From an uncultured Pelagibacteraceae bacterium (GTDB taxonomy: Bacteria; Pseudomonadota; Alphaproteobacteria; Pelagibacterales; Pelagibacteraceae): a DNA stretch of 43,013 nucleotides. Under the pieces are notes generated by a model. That model had not been told where the DNA came from. It did not search any database and saw only the letters and a program-made list of their open reading frames with translations. The stretch lies in the NCBI GenBank assembly GCA_902588965.1, contig CACIRD010000007.1, positions 1 through 43,013 on the forward strand. The letters are read 5' to 3'. This document shows positions 25,928-35,150 of this stretch, piece by piece; the first letter of the stretch is position 1, and each line of letters begins with the position of its first letter. Position numbers and translations under genes: made by a program.

Positions 25928-27009
25928 TTTTTTTCTACATAAATTGATTGGCTAGGAAATGCAAACGCAGCATTATTTTTTTCAACGATTTGTTTAATTT
26001 CTATTGCCAGTCTTTCTTTAACAGCTAACCACTCTTCCCAATCATCTGTTTTAGTAAAACAACGTATATACATATCAATTGAACTATCTGCAAACTTATC
26101 TACTCTTACAGCGTAACCAAGTTCGGGTTTATAATCCTTGTTTGTTTTGATATAATCTTCAATCTCATTTCTTACGGTTTTAAGTTGAACTACTGTGGTG
26201 TCGTACTGTAGATTTATTATCCAACTAATTATCCAATTAGTTGTTTGGCTAATATTAATAACAGCATTTTCTGCAAATTGAAAATTTGGAATAATTGCAA
26301 TTGATTTATCAAACTTTCTTATTACAGTAGATCTAAAACCAATTTTTTCCACAATTCCCTCAATTATTCCTTCTACTAAAATCCAATCTCCAATTTTAAA
26401 TCTTTTTTCAACTAAAACTAATATTCCTGAAATTAAATTTTTAAATAAGTCTTGTGCTCCTAATGCAACTGCTACACCAAATAAACCTAGGCCGGCAATA
26501 ATTGGTCCTATTTTTATTCCCCATAACTCCAAAACAGCAGCCAAACCTAAAATAAATATTAGTATTTTTAATGATTTTATTATCCATCCTATGAGTTCAC
26601 GGGTTAATACTTTATCTAATCCACTTAAAATATAAGAGATAGGTTCTATAATTTGATGTATTACCCAAAAAATAAAAATAGTTATTAAAGTTCTGTTTAT
26701 TGTTTCAATAGTTACCCTTGTCTCTTCAGAAAATGACATATAATAACTTGCAATAAAAAATCCGATCACAATGGGTAGAAATCTTGCAGGACCAACCATC
26801 GCCTGTACAAAAGTATCGTCTAATTTGTTATTTGTTCTTTTTGCAATATTATCTAATTTTTTAATAATTATTTTACTAATAATGCCTCTAAAAATTAAAA
26901 ATATGAAAAATATCCCAACTCCAATTAAAATTTGAAATATATCTACCCCGTAAATACCTTTATTCCAAACTGATACAAAGAGGTCTTTAAAATTATTTAA
27001 CATTTCCAT
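25924..27009 (-). CDS. Small-conductance mechanosensitive channel family protein (MscS)
   Basis: 361 residues: four to five membrane segments, then the MscS pore helix and beta domain. FGVAVALGAQDLFKNLISGILVLVEKRFKIGDWI is diagnostic in parts, followed by GIVEKIGFRSTVIRKFDKS and IIPNFQFAENAVINIS. Releases solutes on hypo-osmotic shock. It starts two bases after hemD and is coupled to the YggT gene. Confidence 0.94.
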   Translation of the reverse strand: MEMLNNFKDLFVSVWNKGIYGVDIFQILIGVGIFFIFLIFRGIISKIIIKKLDNIAKRTNNKLDDTFVQAMVGPARFLPIVIGFFIASYYMSFSEETRVTIETINRTLITIFIFWVIHQIIEPISYILSGLDKVLTRELIGWIIKSLKILIFILGLAAVLELWGIKIGPIIAGLGLFGVAVALGAQDLFKNLISGILVLVEKRFKIGDWILVEGIIEGIVEKIGFRSTVIRKFDKSIAIIPNFQFAENAVINISQTTNWIISWIINLQYDTTVVQLKTVRNEIEDYIKTNKDYKPELGYAVRVDKFADSSIDMYIRCFTKTDDWEEWLAVKERLAIEIKQIVEKNNAAFAFPSQSIYVEKK

Positions 27010-27011
27010 AA

Positions 27012-27710
27012 TTAAATTTTATACAATAAAAATTCTTCTTCTCCAGGGTTAAAAAGGAAAATTTTTTTCCATTTGATTTCATTTAGTATACTTGATGTTT
27101 TTTCTCCCATACACATCAAATTAGTGTCCATACATAGGTCTTTTAATCCGTTATGCTTTAGAAACTTTAATAAACTCAAAGCACTATTTTGTGAATATAT
27201 GTAAATAATGTCCGGCATTTTTGATCTTAGTTTTTCAATAATTTCAGATTCAAATTTTTCAACATGGACTGCTCGATAATTTATTACCCTTTTCACATTA
27301 TAGCCTTCATAAATTAGTTCTTTATCCAACTCACTAGATGTAAGTTCACCACTTACGTATAGCAATTTGCCTTTTGAATTTTCAAAATTTTGTAGAATAA
27401 TTTCTTTTAAGTTATTTACATTGCCACTAGCAGAATAAATATTTTGAAAGCCATTTAACTTTGCTTCTTTTTCAGTTATTTCTCCAACACAAAAACAGTC
27501 AATTTTTTTATTAACAGCTTTTAAATCTAAATTTTTAATTGCATTAGCGCTAGTAAATATAATTCCTTTGAAAGAAGAAAAATCTGAAAATTTACAATTT
27601 ACCTTTTCAATACTTATTAATGGAATATGTGTAACTATATGGCCTAAAGTTTTAAATTTTAATATTAGTTCATAACTATTTTCTATCGGTCTAGTTAATA
27701 AAATGTGCAT
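27012..27710 (-). CDS. hemD: Uroporphyrinogen-III synthase
   Basis: Closes and inverts ring D of hydroxymethylbilane. 232 residues, poorly conserved family, recognised by LLTRPIENS at the start, FTSANAIKNL (about 50-60), the FCVGEITEKEAK segment and YVSGELTSSEL, and strongly by position two bases after hemC. No HemX/HemY genes follow; the usual alphaproteobacterial downstream genes are replaced by mscS-yggT-folD. Confidence 0.9.
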   Translation of the reverse strand: MHILLTRPIENSYELILKFKTLGHIVTHIPLISIEKVNCKFSDFSSFKGIIFTSANAIKNLDLKAVNKKIDCFCVGEITEKEAKLNGFQNIYSASGNVNNLKEIILQNFENSKGKLLYVSGELTSSELDKELIYEGYNVKRVINYRAVHVEKFESEIIEKLRSKMPDIIYIYSQNSALSLLKFLKHNGLKDLCMDTNLMCMGEKTSSILNEIKWKKIFLFNPGEEEFLLYKI

Positions 27711-27712
27711 AT

Positions 27713-28636
27713 CTACTTTTTGTATGAATTATTAGACTTTTTTTTTAATACTTCACCAACTTCTTTTCCAAGTTGGCTGGCTAAATTTAAATTTTTTGAT
27801 GATTTGAAATGGAATCTTTTATTTCCATCTAATGAAAATAGTTCTGCTTCAATATTTATTTTATCTTTCACGATTTGAGCAAAGGCACCTACAGCAGTTT
27901 CGCAATCTCCTTCTAGAGCTTTAAGAACACCTCTTTCTGCTTGTACACAATGATAGGTGGGAAGATGATTTGTTTTTTTGATTAAATTAATCGTTTCTTT
28001 ATCTTCTTTTCTACATTGCAATGCTATAACACCTTGGCAAGCACTTGGAATAATTTCTGAAGTTGAAAATACCTCTGTAATATTTTTGTCTAAACCTAAA
28101 GATTGAATTCCTGCATATGATAATATAATTGCATCATATAATTTTTCTTTTAATTTATTAAGTCGTGTATCAACATTTCCTCTAATTAATTTATAATTTA
28201 GATCTTTCCTTTTTTTTTTTAATTGAAATTCTCGCCTAAAAGATGATGTTCCAACTATAGATTTTGATGGAAGTTCATTAAATGAAAGATTTTCTCTACT
28301 AATTAAAATTTCTCTTGGGTCATTTCTTTTTAAAAAACACTCTGTTATTAGGCCACTTGTTTCATTAGATGGCATATCTTTCAAAGCATGGACCGCTATA
28401 TGAATTTCATTTTCTAATAGCTTATCTTCTATTTTTTTTGAGAAAAGTCCTTTACCGCCAACGTCGGAAAGTCTCGTATCTTTCATCTCATCACCTCTGG
28501 TTGATATATTTTTAATGATAATATCCTCCTCATTAAAATTTTTATTAGCCTCAATAATTTTTTTTTTTGCGATTTCTGCATAAATTAAAGCTAATTTACT
28601 GCCTCTTGACCCTATAATAATTTTTTTGCTTTTCAT
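27713..28636 (-). CDS. hemC: Porphobilinogen deaminase (hydroxymethylbilane synthase)
   Basis: Polymerises four porphobilinogens in haem synthesis. 307 residues. Motifs: IIGSRGSKLALIYAE at the start, VHALKDMPS with the catalytic Asp, GTSSFRREFQLK, RGNVDTRLNKL, and the cofactor-attachment cysteine in LEGDCETAVGAFA. Divergent from tsaD across a 59-base gap, the usual alphaproteobacterial arrangement. Confidence 0.98.
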   Translation of the reverse strand: MKSKKIIIGSRGSKLALIYAEIAKKKIIEANKNFNEEDIIIKNISTRGDEMKDTRLSDVGGKGLFSKKIEDKLLENEIHIAVHALKDMPSNETSGLITECFLKRNDPREILISRENLSFNELPSKSIVGTSSFRREFQLKKKRKDLNYKLIRGNVDTRLNKLKEKLYDAIILSYAGIQSLGLDKNITEVFSTSEIIPSACQGVIALQCRKEDKETINLIKKTNHLPTYHCVQAERGVLKALEGDCETAVGAFAQIVKDKINIEAELFSLDGNKRFHFKSSKNLNLASQLGKEVGEVLKKKSNNSYKK

Positions 28637-28695
28637 TTATTTAATTTGTTATTACTTTTTATAATGAAATTGTATTATTAATTAAAACAAATTTA

Positions 28696-29769
28696 ATGAA
28701 AAAAAAAACAATCATTTTAGGAATAGAAACTAGTTGTGACGAAACTGCTGCAGCATTAATTGAGGAAAACAGTGGCCAAATACCAACTATTTTATCTAGT
28801 ATTGTTTCAAGCCAAGTAAATGTACATAAAAAATTTGGAGGAGTTGTTCCTGAGCTGGCAGCAAGATCACACATAGAGAAAATTGATCTAATAGTAAAAA
28901 AAGCTATAGATGAAAGTGGTAAAAAAATAGAGGATATTGATGCAATCGCTGCTACAGCGGGTCCAGGACTGATAGTTTGTTTGTCCGTCGGTCTTAATTT
29001 TGGAAAAGCCTTTGCATCATCACTAATAAAACCATTTATGGCAGTTAACCACCTCGAGGGCCATGCTTTAAGTCCTAAACTCACAACAAAATTAGAATAT
29101 CCTTATTTGTTATTGTTAATATCTGGAGGCCATAGTCAATTCTTGAGTGTTCAAGGCTTAGGTAAATATAAAAGACTAGGAACCACAATAGATGATGCCG
29201 TTGGAGAAGCGTTTGATAAAACTGCAAAGTTATTAGGTATTGAATTTCCAGGAGGACCTTATTTAGAAAAATATGCCGAAAAAGGAAATCCTGAAAGATT
29301 TATATTACCAAAACCTATTTTAAACAAAGGTGGATGTAATTTATCATTTGCAGGATTAAAAACTGCTGTATTAAGAGTTTCAAAAGAAATAAAAAACAAA
29401 AAAGATAAATACGATTTGGCTGCATCGTTTCAAAAAACAATAGAAATTATATTAAATAAAAAAACAGAAATTGCTTTTAAAGAATATAAAAAAATTAATA
29501 AAAATAAAAATAATATTTTTGTTGTAGCTGGTGGTGTAGCTTCTAACAAGAAAATCCGGAAAGTTCTCACAGATCTTTGTTTTAAAGAAAATTTCAAACC
29601 AATTTTTCCACCTTTAGACTTATGTAGTGACAATGCAGCAATGATTGCGATGGTTGGCCTGGAAAAATTTAAGATAAAAAATTTTGATAATTTTGATCAT
29701 CCTGCAAAACCAAGATGGCCTCTTGATAAAAATGCAATTTTTTTAAAAGGAGCTGGAGTTAAATTGTAA
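28696..29769 (+). CDS. tsaD: tRNA N6-adenosine threonylcarbamoyltransferase TsaD
   Basis: Transfers threonylcarbamoyl to A37 of ANN-decoding tRNAs. 357 residues. ETSCDETAAAL at the start, the metal-binding HLEGHALSP histidines, LLLISGGHSQ, GEAFDKTAKLLG, PGGPYLEK, LSFAGLKTAV, VAGGVASNKKIR and the C-terminal CSDNAAMIAM are all present. The start at 28696 is preceded by no clear ribosome binding site. Confidence 0.98.
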   Translation: MKKKTIILGIETSCDETAAALIEENSGQIPTILSSIVSSQVNVHKKFGGVVPELAARSHIEKIDLIVKKAIDESGKKIEDIDAIAATAGPGLIVCLSVGLNFGKAFASSLIKPFMAVNHLEGHALSPKLTTKLEYPYLLLLISGGHSQFLSVQGLGKYKRLGTTIDDAVGEAFDKTAKLLGIEFPGGPYLEKYAEKGNPERFILPKPILNKGGCNLSFAGLKTAVLRVSKEIKNKKDKYDLAASFQKTIEIILNKKTEIAFKEYKKINKNKNNIFVVAGGVASNKKIRKVLTDLCFKENFKPIFPPLDLCSDNAAMIAMVGLEKFKIKNFDNFDHPAKPRWPLDKNAIFLKGAGVKL

Positions 29770-29770
29770 C

Positions 29771-31651
29771 TTATATCTCAATATTATCTATTTTTTTTTC
29801 GTTAATATATTTATCATACAATTCTGAATAGGCCTTCTCTAAATTCTTAGTGAATAATCCACAGTCATAAAGTGGTGATGTAGAAACATTTCTTTTAATT
29901 TTTTCTTTAATGCTTTTTAAATAAATTGGATCTTTAATTATTTTATTAACTAACTCCTCATACTCTAAAAATGTTTTTGTGACTAGCTCTTTTAAATTCA
30001 TTGTATACAATAAGCTCGAAGCTACTCTGCTCGCAAATGAGTTTCCCATTAAAGTAACAATTGGCAATCCCATTCTAAGTGAATCGCTGCAAGTAGTATG
30101 TGCTGTGTACGGAAAGGTATCCAAAAATAAATCAGAAAATTCAATTCTTTTTAAATGCTTTTCTAATGGTAACCGTGGAGCAAAAATTATTCTTTTTGGA
30201 TCAATTTTTCTTTTAGATGCTTCGATTATTAAATTTTTATTAGAATAAATATTATCCTCTAATAGCCATAACACGCTATTTTTATTATTTTCTAAAATAT
30301 TCATCCAAACACTGAATACCCTAGGTATTATTTTTTGATGTTGATTAAAACAACACAAAATAAATTTATCTTTTGGAAGATTAAAATCTTCTTTTGTAAA
30401 ATTTGTATTTGAAATCTTTGTGTTTTTAATATTTGGCTGATAGGAATTAGGTAAATAAATTATTTTTTCTGTGTAAAACTCCTGTTTTTCATTTGGTATT
30501 ATTGTTTTGTCAGCAATTATATAATCTATTGATTTTGAACCACTTGTGCCTGGATAACCCAAAAAATTTATTTGTATTGGTGCACAACCTTTGGTGAAAG
30601 CCCCAAATTTATTTTCCATACCATTATTACAGTGACCCATCAAATCAACTGCAATATCTATTTCTTTTTTTTTAGAAAGATTGGAAATCTCTGTCTCGCT
30701 CATTGAATTTACATCGAAGAATTCATTAAAACTAAGTTTTAATCTTTTGTGCCATTGATCGTCACTTTTTGCTTTCTGACCTAGATAAAATCCAAATATT
30801 TCGAACTTATTTTTATCATGTAACTCAAACATTTCAGCTGTTAGATGTGCTGTTGCGTGGTTCCTAAAATCTGCTGAAAAATAACCTATACGAATTTTGG
30901 TATGATTTTTTTTTTTAAAAAAAATATTTTGTTTTTCTTCTACAAAATCGTAATTTTTAACCCAAATTTCTGATGCTTTTTTTTGTAAATAAGGGGAGTC
31001 TAAAATAGTTAGGATTGTAAAAGGGTATGATACTTTCTTGCCTTGCTCTAAGCCTAGTTCAATAGTTTCAAGATTTTTTTTTAAATCCCCCCAGTCGCAA
31101 ATTTTTGATTTAGTATGGACTATATAACCTAAGAGAAAAGGATACTCAGGATTTATAAGATATGCTTTTTTATAATTTTCTAATGCTTCTTGTAATTTGT
31201 CGATTTCAGATAATGCGTGACCTTTAAAAATATATGCATAAATATTATCTGGTTTAATTTTTATAGCTTGATCAAAACATAAAAGTGATTCTGTAGTTTT
31301 ATTTAACTTAAGTAAAACATTTCCTTTGTTATTATATGCATCTAAAAAGTCTGGTTTAAGCTCTATGGCTTTATTAAAATTTATTAGTGCCTCATTGTAT
31401 TTCTGCAAATTTAAAAAAGCACTTCCTAAATTATTATACGCAAAAAAATATTTAGGGTTTATTTCTAAAGCTCTTTTCCATTTATCTATAGACTCATTAT
31501 ATTCTTTGAGTTGAAATAAAATTATTGCAAAAAGATTAAAAAATTCAGAGTTGTTAGTATTTTGAATCAAAACCTCTGAACATTTTTTTTTTGCTTCAAA
31601 AAAGTTTCTTTTTTTAATTAGATCAAAAATATCATTTATTTCAGAATTCAT
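29771..31651 (-). CDS. TPR protein with O-GlcNAc transferase-like (SPINDLY, glycosyltransferase 41) domain
   Basis: 626 residues. The first 175 or so are about five tetratricopeptide repeats (YNNLGSAFLNLQKYNEALIN-type units). The rest matches the C-terminal catalytic part of the GT41 family: IGYFSADFRNHATAHLTAEM, DLMGHCNNG, INFLGYPGTSGSKSIDYIIAD, CCFNQHQKIIP and DTFPYTAHTTCSDSLRMGLP. GT41 enzymes glycosylate Ser/Thr of proteins; bacterial relatives also act on flagellin or as Asn or Arg glycosyltransferases. The target here is unknown. It ends one base after the tsaD stop on the opposite strand and is very AT-rich, with no sugar-nucleotide genes nearby. Confidence 0.88.
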   Translation of the reverse strand: MNSEINDIFDLIKKRNFFEAKKKCSEVLIQNTNNSEFFNLFAIILFQLKEYNESIDKWKRALEINPKYFFAYNNLGSAFLNLQKYNEALINFNKAIELKPDFLDAYNNKGNVLLKLNKTTESLLCFDQAIKIKPDNIYAYIFKGHALSEIDKLQEALENYKKAYLINPEYPFLLGYIVHTKSKICDWGDLKKNLETIELGLEQGKKVSYPFTILTILDSPYLQKKASEIWVKNYDFVEEKQNIFFKKKNHTKIRIGYFSADFRNHATAHLTAEMFELHDKNKFEIFGFYLGQKAKSDDQWHKRLKLSFNEFFDVNSMSETEISNLSKKKEIDIAVDLMGHCNNGMENKFGAFTKGCAPIQINFLGYPGTSGSKSIDYIIADKTIIPNEKQEFYTEKIIYLPNSYQPNIKNTKISNTNFTKEDFNLPKDKFILCCFNQHQKIIPRVFSVWMNILENNKNSVLWLLEDNIYSNKNLIIEASKRKIDPKRIIFAPRLPLEKHLKRIEFSDLFLDTFPYTAHTTCSDSLRMGLPIVTLMGNSFASRVASSLLYTMNLKELVTKTFLEYEELVNKIIKDPIYLKSIKEKIKRNVSTSPLYDCGLFTKNLEKAYSELYDKYINEKKIDNIEI

Positions 31652-31704
31652 AAAATTGTATTATACAATTTATTTTGTTATAAGAAAATTCATTTAAATA
31701 ATAT

Positions 31705-32121
31705 ATGAAGTATTGGTTATTAAAATCTGAACCGGACGTTTGGTCAATTAAACAACAAGAAAATATGGGAAGCAAAGGAGCAACTTGGGATGGAGTTAGA
31801 AATTTTCAAGCAGCCAAAAATTTAAAAGCTATGAAAAAAGGTGACTTGTGTTTTTTTTATCATTCAAATATTGGAAAAGAAATTGTTGGAATTGTAGAAG
31901 TAATAAAAGAATCCTTTATTGATCCAACTGATAAAATTAAAAAATTTGTAGCAGTAAAAGTGAAATTTAAAAAATTACTCAAACACCCTGTTTCACTTGA
32001 AAATATAAAAAAAAATAAAGAACTTAATCATTTAGCATTGATAAAACAGAGCCGTTTATCAGTAATGCCAATAGATATGAAAAGCTGGAAAATTCTGAAT
32101 AAGATGAGTATTATTGAATGA
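31705..32121 (+). CDS. EVE domain protein
   Basis: 138 residues, essentially a single EVE domain: KYWLLKSEPDVWSI, TWDGVRNFQAAKNLKAMKKGD, CFFYHSN, GIVEVIKES, and the late LALIKQSRLSVMPI. EVE domains bind modified bases in DNA or RNA and occur alone or with restriction systems; this stand-alone form is common in alphaproteobacteria. It lies 12 bases before acs, probably in the same transcript. Confidence 0.92.
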   Translation: MKYWLLKSEPDVWSIKQQENMGSKGATWDGVRNFQAAKNLKAMKKGDLCFFYHSNIGKEIVGIVEVIKESFIDPTDKIKKFVAVKVKFKKLLKHPVSLENIKKNKELNHLALIKQSRLSVMPIDMKSWKILNKMSIIE

Positions 32122-32133
32122 AAAATTAAAATT

Positions 32134-34146
32134 ATGGCAAAAAGACCAAAAAAAAAGAAAAAAAAATTTAAGAAGAAAACAAGTAAGAAATCAAAATTAA
32201 AAAATAAAAATCAGGAGTTAATAATAAAAACTAGATCTGATTGGGCTAAGAAAGCACTTGTTAATAAAAATCAATATACAAAAAAATATAATCAGTCGTT
32301 AAAAAAAAATGATGATTTTTGGAAAAAAGAAGGAAAAAGAATTACTTGGATAAAACCTTACAAAAAAATAAAAAATGTTAAATACAGCAAATCAGATGTA
32401 CATATAAAATGGTACTATGATGGAACATTAAATGCATCGGCAAACTGTATAGATAGGCATTTAAAAAAAAATAAAGATAAAACAGCAATAATTTGGGTAG
32501 GTGATGACCCAAAAGTTCAAAAAAAAATTTCCTACAAACAGTTACACATTGAAGTTTCCAAAACAGCAAATGCATTGAAAGACTTGGGAATTAAAAAAGG
32601 TGATAGAGTAACTATTTATTTAACTATGATACCAGAGTTGGCATATACGATGTTAGCATGTGCAAGAATTGGAGCTATACATTCAATAATATTTGGAGGT
32701 TTTTCACCTGATAGTATTGCGGGTAGAATAAATGATTGTAAATCTGATTACGTAATAACTGCTGATGAGGGGTTGAGAGGAGGAAAAATAATTCCTTTAA
32801 AATCCATAACTGATGAAGCGTTAATAAACTGTCCAAACGTAAAAAAATGCATAGTTGTAAAAAGAACTGGTAATAGAATTAATTGGGATGAGAGTAGAGA
32901 TGTTTGGTATAATGATATAATTAAAAAAGCTTCTCCTGTTTGTGAACCTGAGGAAATGGATGCAGAAGATCCTCTTTTTATTCTTTATACCTCTGGCTCA
33001 ACTGGAAAACCGAAAGGTGTTCTTCACACAACGGGCGGTTATATGGTTTATGCTTCAATGACTCATCAATATATTTTTAACTATAAACCAAAAGATATTT
33101 ATTGGTGCACAGCTGACATTGGTTGGATTACTGGCCATAGCTATATAATTTATGGACCTTTGGCAAATGGAGCAACAACAATTATGTTTGAAGGAATACC
33201 CACTTATCCCGACTCGTCAAGGTGGTGGCAAATAGTAGATAAGTATAAAGTAAATATTTTTTATACTGCGCCAACGGCAATAAGAGCCCTGATGAGAGAA
33301 GGCGACAAACCAGTTAAAAAAACCTCAAGAAAATCATTGAAGTTATTGGGAACTGTGGGTGAACCTATAAATCCTGAAGCATGGCAATGGTATTTCAAAA
33401 CTGTTGGAGACTCCAGATGTCCAATAGTTGATACTTGGTGGCAAACTGAAACAGGTGGTATACTTATTAGTCCACAAACAGGAGCTATAGACTTAAAACC
33501 TGGATCTGCAACTAAACCTTTTTATGGAATTAAACCAGTAATAGTTGATCAAGAAGGAAAAGTATTAAAAGGTGAAGCGCAAGGAAGATTATGCATAGCC
33601 CAATCATGGCCTGGTCAAATGAGAACTGTTTATGGAGATCATAATAGATTTATAGAAACTTATTTTTCTCAATTTGACGGAAAGTATTTTACAGGTGATG
33701 GATGTAGAAGGGATAAAGATGGATACTATTGGATTACGGGAAGAGTAGATGACGTAATTATTGTATCTGGGCACAATTTAGGAACTGCAGAAGTTGAAAG
33801 TGCATTTGTGGCCCACCCAAAAGTAGCTGAGGCAGCAGTCGTCGGTTATCCTCACGATATTAAAGGTAATGGTTTATATTGTTATGTAACTCTCAATGTA
33901 GGTGAAAACCCTGATGGAGATCTTGAAAGAGAGTTAAAACTTTGGGTTAGAAAACAAATCGGTCCTATAGCAACACCAGATTTAATTCAATTTTCACCTG
34001 GTTTGCCGAAAACAAGATCTGGAAAAATTATGAGAAGAATTTTAAGAAAGATTGCTGCAAATGAACACGAACAACTTGGTGATACAACAACATTAGCAGA
34101 TCCAAGTGTAGTTGATAGTTTGGTAAACAATAGAAAAAATATTTAA
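32134..34146 (+). CDS. acs: Acetyl-coenzyme A synthetase
   Basis: AMP-forming activation of acetate (or propionate). 670 residues. [18 protein letters not shown] (P-loop-like A3 motif), [31 protein letters not shown] and the regulatory acetylation-site lysine K631 in [11 protein letters not shown] are present. The first 36 or so residues are an unusual lysine-rich, low-complexity extension ahead of the normal Acs start; no later ATG fits, so the extension is probably translated. It is followed by a convergent uncharacterised gene and then a DUF4212/SSS symporter pair, a combination typical for acetate or short-chain acid use. Confidence 0.96.
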   Translation: MAKRPKKKKKKFKKKTSKKSKLKNKNQELIIKTRSDWAKKALVNKNQYTKKYNQSLKKNDDFWKKEGKRITWIKPYKKIKNVKYSKSDVHIKWYYDGTLNASANCIDRHLKKNKDKTAIIWVGDDPKVQKKISYKQLHIEVSKTANALKDLGIKKGDRVTIYLTMIPELAYTMLACARIGAIHSIIFGGFSPDSIAGRINDCKSDYVITADEGLRGGKIIPLKSITDEALINCPNVKKCIVVKRTGNRINWDESRDVWYNDIIKKASPVCEPEEMDAEDPLFILYTSGSTGKPKGVLHTTGGYMVYASMTHQYIFNYKPKDIYWCTADIGWITGHSYIIYGPLANGATTIMFEGIPTYPDSSRWWQIVDKYKVNIFYTAPTAIRALMREGDKPVKKTSRKSLKLLGTVGEPINPEAWQWYFKTVGDSRCPIVDTWWQTETGGILISPQTGAIDLKPGSATKPFYGIKPVIVDQEGKVLKGEAQGRLCIAQSWPGQMRTVYGDHNRFIETYFSQFDGKYFTGDGCRRDKDGYYWITGRVDDVIIVSGHNLGTAEVESAFVAHPKVAEAAVVGYPHDIKGNGLYCYVTLNVGENPDGDLERELKLWVRKQIGPIATPDLIQFSPGLPKTRSGKIMRRILRKIAANEHEQLGDTTTLADPSVVDSLVNNRKNI

Positions 34147-34769
34147 AATTTTATTAAATCTTTAAATTCTTTTCTAATATTGTCCCATTTTAAAATCATA
34201 GAATTTAAAACTATTTTCCTGTCTAAAGTTTTAAGTTCTTCAGCTACAGGCGACCATTCATATAAAGCTAATGCACTTTCATTAAATGGTAATGAGTTAT
34301 AGTAAGTTTGCCAATTAATTTTTTGGACTCTATTTTTAAATTTTTCTTTACCGTTAGAAACTATTTCCTCAGGCATTCCATTTTTTAATTCTTCATTTAA
34401 AATAGTTTCATAAATATCTTCTGCCTTATAAACATCTTGAAAATTAAAAAAAACTTTAAGATATGATATTGTGTAGAGTGTAAGATCTTGAAGAGATATA
34501 CAATATATATTCCATTTGGCTTTATTCACTGAAGTCATAAAAGTATCATCGTCAAACATAAGGACATATCTTGTTCCCATTCTAGTTTTTAAATAACTAT
34601 ATAAAGTGACTTGAGAAACCCACGCAGATTTTTTCTTTATAAAATCAGTTAACTCGGAGATATTTTTAATTTTTTTCTTTGGGATAATTGCCTTAAACAA
34701 AGCAAATAAATAAATTTTAAAATCACTAAGCTTTACATCTTTCAATTTTAGTTTGTATTTTAAAACCAT
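34143..34769 (-). CDS. Conserved hypothetical protein, alphaproteobacterial
   Basis: 208 residues with no signal peptide and no clear membrane helix. Recognisable blocks are [43 protein letters not shown] and a C-terminal [31 protein letters not shown] recall similar proteins in alphaproteobacteria next to symporter genes but know no function. It overlaps the acs stop by four bases in convergent orientation and is divergent from the symporter operon, a place often taken by a regulator, though no DNA-binding motif is visible. Confidence 0.75.
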   Translation of the reverse strand: MVLKYKLKLKDVKLSDFKIYLFALFKAIIPKKKIKNISELTDFIKKKSAWVSQVTLYSYLKTRMGTRYVLMFDDDTFMTSVNKAKWNIYCISLQDLTLYTISYLKVFFNFQDVYKAEDIYETILNEELKNGMPEEIVSNGKEKFKNRVQKINWQTYYNSLPFNESALALYEWSPVAEELKTLDRKIVLNSMILKWDNIRKEFKDLIKF

Positions 34770-34798
34770 TTTCTCGTCCAGGTTGTTTATATTACAGA

Positions 34799-34880
34799 AA
34801 ACCCCTTATATATACGTTTTTTAGGGGTTTAAATCTATTTTTTTATAAGTATGCTCCCATCTTTTAACCTATAGGGAGGA
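34799..34880 (+). promoter_or_regulatory. Leader of the symporter operon with hairpin and strong Shine-Dalgarno
   Basis: Two elements lie in the 117-base gap between divergent genes. A hairpin pairs AAACCCCT (34799-34806) with AGGGGTTT (34823-34830) around an AT-rich loop. A very strong Shine-Dalgarno AGGGAGGA sits at 34873-34880, six bases before the ATG. CTCCC at 34854-34858 can pair with GGGAG at 34874-34878 inside that Shine-Dalgarno, so translation may be switchable. No run of T directly follows the first hairpin, so I do not call it a terminator. The promoter itself cannot be placed with confidence. Confidence 0.5.
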
Positions 34881-34886
34881 TTAAAA

Positions 34887-35150
34887 ATGTCAAAACAAGC
34901 ACAACACTGGGAAAAAACTAGAATGTTGCTATTCGTTACATTAGCAATCTGGTTTGTTTTCTCAATTGGCATCTTTTTGTTCGGAGCCGAAATGGAAGCA
35001 TCTAGCTTTAAGCCACTTGGATATCCATTGTCATATTATATGACATGTCAAGGGTCTCTTGGAATTTTTGTAATATTGATTTTTTGGTTTGCAAATAGAC
35101 AAGAAAAGATAGATGACGAGTTCGGATTTACTGAAAGAGAGGATGACTAA
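34887..35150 (+). CDS. Sodium/substrate symporter small subunit (DUF4212)
   Basis: 87 residues, two membrane segments (about 14-32 and 48-70). The start SKQAQHWEKTRMLLFVTLAIWFVFS and the YPLSYYMTCQGSLGIFVILIFWFANRQ block match DUF4212, the small partner of VC_2705-type solute symporters. It overlaps the large subunit start by one base (TAATG). Confidence 0.93.
   Translation: MSKQAQHWEKTRMLLFVTLAIWFVFSIGIFLFGAEMEASSFKPLGYPLSYYMTCQGSLGIFVILIFWFANRQEKIDDEFGFTEREDD

Noticed and set aside
28659..29084. 141-codon minus-strand open frame over the tsaD start
   Set aside because: It overlaps the conserved N-terminal half of tsaD on the opposite strand and shows no family features.
34799..34830. GGGG/CCCC hairpin as an intrinsic terminator
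   Set aside because: It lies between divergent genes, upstream of both, and has no adjacent T-run; more likely part of a leader or promoter region.
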